64,000 nt of DNA, from contig NW_020312092.1 of NCBI RefSeq assembly GCF_002999335.1, positions 285,174 through 349,173 on the forward strand, given 5' to 3'. Positions 60,153 through 64,000 of this stretch are shown one piece after another. The notes under the pieces are model-generated. The model was not told the DNA's origin, did not search any database, and saw nothing but the letters and a program-made list of their open reading frames with translations. Each line of letters starts with the position of its first letter. The stretch's first letter is position 1. The DNA is from Cyclospora cayetanensis. Its lineage: Eukaryota > Apicomplexa > Conoidasida > Eucoccidiorida > Eimeriidae. The translations under genes and the position numbers were made by a program.

Positions 60153-63100
60153 TTACCTGTCGGGGCCGTTGGGCGTCTGCTCCGCGTCCGCGATGGCCTT
60201 ACCGATCGAGGGGATGGTGCAGCATCCGGCCTCTTGAACGGTCTGCTGAAAGAGCGCGAGCCGTGCAGCAAACTGTGCAGTTTCCAGCAGCCGCAGCGTT
60301 CGCTTTGGGAGCCCTTTCTTGACAGCCTTCGCCTTCAAGGACTCGATACACGGGGGGGAAAGCCTCCCTGAACCACCATGTTCGGCAACCCCATGGGCCC
60401 CCCCTTCTTCAGAGGCAGTCTCGACTGCGCGTGGGCCGCTAGAACTCGACGATATCCAGGCGTCTCTTGCGGAGGCAACTGCGGGTGGGGGCGCCGCGGA
60501 AGCAGCCTGAGGTGTTGCCTCACATGCAGCTGCTTCTTTGGGGCCCGCGCCAGCAGCAGCGCACGTTGCAGTGTCTGCCACTCCAGATGCATCGGCCATC
60601 TCTCTACGCGTTCTCTTCGCACCAACCCCGCGAGCCGCCGAAGCGCCTTGAGGCCGTTTGCGAGAGGCCCCTCCTCTTCCACGTGAACCCTCCTCAGCAG
60701 CCTTGCAAGACGTGTGACAGGGAGCAGCGCCATCATCCCCTCCGCCTTGGGCCCTGGCTGAAACCAGTGACGCGGCTGCGTCAGGAGCAGGAGGACTTCT
60801 GATGCAACGATCAACACCAGAAACAGCTTCTGATGCAGGGGAGGGCGACGGAGCGACACACGCTTCCTGAATCGCACCGCTGTCTGCCAGCAAATGCCGC
60901 AGTGGCTGCATGCTCTCCACAGCCTGAGGCCCCACACTCGCCTCCGAGAGCGCAGCCGTGGGAGCAGTGGCCGCTTCGGCGACAATCCGCGGGTTCGGAG
61001 TGCAAGCGGCCAAGGCGCTTGAGGCCCTTCCTGCGGGTGCAGCAGGAGCACTGAGGAGACAAAAAAAAACAACAACAGCCAACAGAACGCGGCTGGAGCG
61101 CCCAGATCTGCAGGAGCCCCTAGCGGTTTAGCAGAGGCCCTTTGATGCAGCTCGCTCTGAGGCTCCGTCCGTCTGTCTGCCAAAGGGCTGCGTAAAAGGG
61201 AGGTGGTGGGCCGTACGCTGGGGTGGTAGAAGCCGCGCAAGGGTCTGAGGCCTCGGCGAGAAGCGCCTCTAGATGCGGGAGCTCCCGGGAGATGTATCGG
61301 TACAGGAAGCACTTGCCACGGCGTTCAGCTACTCGTGTGACGAGGTTTTTCCTTAAAAACTCCTATAAAGGAAAAGCCCACACAAGGTGTTGGAGGCAAG
61401 GCCCCAAGAAAAGCCGTCAAAAAGAGATGCAGGCAACGGAAGGGCAGAGAGAAGAAATAAATTAACATCCCAAGGAGGCCGCTTGCCCCATTTGCACTGC
61501 AGGAGGCGGCAGGTAGGGCAGCGGCTCCTGGAACTCGCCACTGCCAAAGACAGCCACTGAGGAGGAAGAAGTCTGAGTAGTAGACAACACAGGCGAGAGG
61601 CTCTCTGGCAGCGAAGTTCAGAGAGAGAAGCTTAATTAGGCAGCTCCGCCACACAGATTGAGGAGCCAGCAAGCAGACCAGAGGCACGCATACACGCCAC
61701 AAAAACAAAAGGCGTACCGCTAAAATCTTCCCGCTGCGCTTGATATCGAGGCCTAGCAGCCGCGACAGCGCCACCGTCGTGAGGCCCTGAGAGCCCGCAG
61801 CCTTCAAGAGGAAAGCCGATAGACACCCCAAGGACGTTCCCTCCAGTTCCACCCTGAGCGTGACGTACAAAACACGCACATACACACGCACACACATACA
61901 CACATACATACACACACACTCACAGGTAGAGTTCGACCTCCTGGACGGCAAAAGGAGTATTCACATTGAGCTCTGCGTGTAAAAGGCTTTTCTCTTTTGT
62001 TGTCCTTATTCGGCATAGAAAGCAGCTCTGAGTTTCCCCGACAAACGTAGTGCTCAGCCTCCCATTCAACTCGTCGAGTTCCCTCTTTGTCGCCCCGTAA
62101 ACGCCCCCCGGCTCGCCACTCCCCCTTTCCAGACACCTCTCCAGCAGGCAGCATCTTCTTGCAAGTTTTGGCAGCACACAGCATGGACGTACACTACTGA
62201 AGGGGTGTCGTCCGCATCCTCTGTCCCCTCGGGGGCCCCCTGAGGCCCTCGGGGGCTGTGACTGCTGGCCAAGGGGTCTCTCAAGTCCGCAGCTGCTGCT
62301 GCCGCTGCAAGCGAAATGCCCTCCTCCACCTTAACTTGAGCTCTATTGTGCGCCACAGCAGCAGAAACACCAAACACACGAGCGGCAGAGCAAAGGTGTA
62401 GCAGGATAAAGATGCGCATCCACCGTGGAAAAAGAAACGGCAGATTGAAGAATGCATTGCGACCTCGAACAGCCTGCGCACGTAGAGCTGCCCGGAAAGG
62501 TCCCACGTAGTTCAAGCTAGCCGCAAGAGGGCCAGGCAAGTCAATGCAGCCGTGAAAGAGGGCTTCTATAGCGATCGCTTATGCGGTGTAGGTGCTCGAA
62601 GTGCAGTAGCAACACGGGCTCTGCGAATCTGTCTGCCAGAAGGTGTGCGTGCGCGTCTCACAATATGCTTGCGCCGCCTTCACTTTTGACTTCATTTTGT
62701 AGCAGCCCTATAGGGGTTCCCAAAGAGGTGGTGGCTCCGTTAGAGGGGGTGTAAAGAAGACAGCGTTCGTAACGGACGGTCTGCTTGCAGAAGGCCCTTA
62801 CTCGCCGCACGTGGCCGCTCCTCTCTAGAGCTTCTCGCACTCTGTAGAAAAGACGCCGCATCTGCTTGTCGCTGAAGCGCAAGTATGGGGCCTGAAGGAA
62901 TAGCAGCAGCAAACAGCCATGAGCCCCACGACATCCGTGGACTGGAAAGGGGCGATACGCGCGCATGCACACCGGAAGCAGCAGGAGGAGCCGCAGGAGC
63001 AGTGGAAGGAAGCCTTTCAACGGCGCGCGCATAGCCGCTGCACAAGCTGCACGCAGGAAGAGGGGGTTGGGTGAGGGGTGGAGATGGGGGCAAGCAAGGC

Positions 63101-63571
63101 ACTGTCGACTTGCCTGTTCCGAGCTGAGAAGCTTTGATATGCAAAAGTGCCGGACTTCATCCTCCAGCAAAATGTTGTTGGGAGCGCTGCGGAGGAGCTG
63201 TGTCGCACACTGCTGCAAGGGCAGCAGGTGTATCAGAGTCATAAGACCGCGTATGTGGATGGGCAGCCGCAAGGGCGAAAAGAAGCTTGTACTCCACAGG
63301 AGAGCTGACATGGTGAGGTTCGTTTTCTGCGGAGTTCCCCGACCAACTACAAGGCTTTCGTCCTGTCCGATGCGCTGCAACTGCGTGTTGCCGAGCGTGC
63401 TGAGCCCCCGTCGCCCGCACCTTTGGACTTCACTTTCGGTGGCTTTGTGTGCGGGAGGAATCGACAGCTGCATGTGGTATATCAGATCGTCCCTGTACAA
63501 CGGCTTAAGGTGGTGAAAGACAGTCTTAGGGTCCAACTGCAGTTCTTGCGCAATGCGGTACTGCCACTGGC
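60153..63571 (-). CDS. TFIIIC B-block-binding subunit-like protein, N-terminal exons
   Basis: The clearest exon is 63421-63571 (acceptor CTCCTTGTAG, donor AAAG|GTGCGG): GQWQYRIAQELQLDPKTVFH, then HLKPLYRDDLIYHMQL. This is the helix-turn-helix of the B-block-binding domain of the TFIIIC large subunit, including the DPKTVF core. Further exons are near 63120-63400 (LLEDEVRHFCISKLL), 62740-62900 (RRLFYRVREALERSGHVRRV, winged helix), 61750-61880 (FLLKAAGSQGLTTVALSRLL, then GLDIKR, an extended winged helix) and 60153 to about 61045 (Ala-rich linker with an RKRP/KRTRRE basic patch, then LFQQTVQEAGCCTIPSIGKA and a GPDR end). TFIIIC binds the B box of tRNA promoters and recruits TFIIIB for RNA polymerase III. 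The initiator exon lies left of the adapter-like sequence at 63738 or is lost from the contig. Confidence 0.65.
61868..61924. repeat. CA/TG microsatellite in an intron
   Basis: An imperfect (CA)n run with TA and CG interruptions, about 57 bp. On the minus strand it reads as Cys/Val in a frame that precedes the winged-helix exon, so it is intronic. Confidence 0.85.
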
Positions 63572-63737
63572 CTACAAGGAGAGCGCACAGGGGAAACGAC
63601 CACGAGAGCGAGCCACGTGAAAATTGGCGCGTCTTCGCCAGGCACGGCAGATGTGGGAAGGGGGCACGCAAAACACGCATCTAGAGATCTCTGTATGTGT
63701 GGGAAGGAAGGCATGCGCGTGGGCATGGGTGCGTGGG

Positions 63738-64000
63738 AGATCGGAAGAGAACACGTCAGTACACCAGTCACAACAGGACTGCGAAGTAGGGTGCTCGGTT
63801 GAAGAAAAAGCAAGCAGCCAGCCACCATTGCATGGTGGCACGAGTGAAGGATTCAAAGAGGCGTCGTGGTGATGCCTCAGGGGTGGTCATGACGCAGATG
63901 TCACGAGGGGAGGAGTGGTGAACATACATATAGAGAGTGAGGGGATTTAAGTGGTTGTGGGTCTTGGGGGGGGGGGGTGGGGTGGGAGAGGGGGGGGGGG
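63738..64000. other. Probable sequencing-adapter carry-over and poly-G contig end
   Basis: Positions 63738-63749 are exactly AGATCGGAAGAG, the common Illumina adapter start. The 34 bases 63738-63771 align without gaps to the TruSeq indexed adapter with four mismatches, ending in CCAGTCAC. The window then drifts to low-complexity sequence and ends in G runs (63966-63977 and 63991-64000), typical of read-through in two-colour chemistry. Frames that cross this point should not be used. Confidence 0.8.

Noticed and set aside
63821..63837. Palindrome CCACCATTGCATGGTGG
   Set aside because: It lies inside the segment judged to be adapter-derived or low-quality sequence.
1..64000. tRNA, rRNA, CRISPR arrays, transposases
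   Set aside because: I scanned for these by eye and found no cloverleaf boxes, conserved rRNA blocks, spaced repeats or transposase motifs that I could support.

Overview
The window is nuclear DNA of an intron-rich protist, most likely an eimeriid coccidian (Apicomplexa; Eimeria or Cyclospora type). Three things point there. Recognisable eukaryotic genes are split into many short exons by GT-AG introns of roughly 60-400 bp, with larger ones up to about 880 bp. Long CAG/CTG runs inside exons encode poly-Gln, poly-Ala or poly-Ser, a hallmark of Eimeria-like coccidia. One gene resembles the ApiAT transporter family, which is known from Apicomplexa. I saw no bacterial operon, CRISPR array or intact transposon. 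Exon joins below come from splice-site, reading-phase and family-fit reasoning by eye, without software or searches.

Layout. 0-8 kb: a CacyBP/SIP-like gene (+, eight exons) and ribosomal protein uS19/RPS15 (-) converge. 8-14 kb: AT-richer and gene-poor. 14.4-15.2 kb: a single-exon membrane protein (+). 17-18.5 kb: an LRRC23-like leucine-rich-repeat protein (+). 19.2-23.8 kb: a SWAP-type (DRY_EERY plus SURP) splicing regulator (-), head to head with RPB7, a subunit of RNA polymerase II (+, 24.7-26.0 kb). 26.4-30.1 kb: farnesyl diphosphate synthase (-), tail to tail with RPB7. 32.4-34.4 kb: a single-exon 12-TM ApiAT-like transporter (-). 36-47 kb: unfamiliar proteins, namely a C-terminal membrane module (-), a phase-consistent Cys-containing gene (-), a small candidate secreted protein (+) and a 279-aa ORF (-). 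47-63.6 kb: a minus-strand, intron-rich block whose two ends look like the large B-block-binding subunit of TFIIIC, with a C2H2 zinc finger in the middle. 63.74-64.0 kb: probable sequencing-adapter sequence ending in poly-G, so the biological sequence probably stops near 63.74 kb.

Most recognised genes serve basic expression or metabolism: translation (RPS15), RNA polymerase II (RPB7), RNA polymerase III recruitment (TFIIIC-like), splicing (SWAP-like), protein turnover scaffolding (CacyBP) and isoprenoid synthesis (FPPS). The LRRC23-like gene hints at the flagellated male gamete and the ApiAT-like gene at amino-acid uptake. They are not an operon. Gene order shows convergent and divergent pairs that share intergenic DNA.
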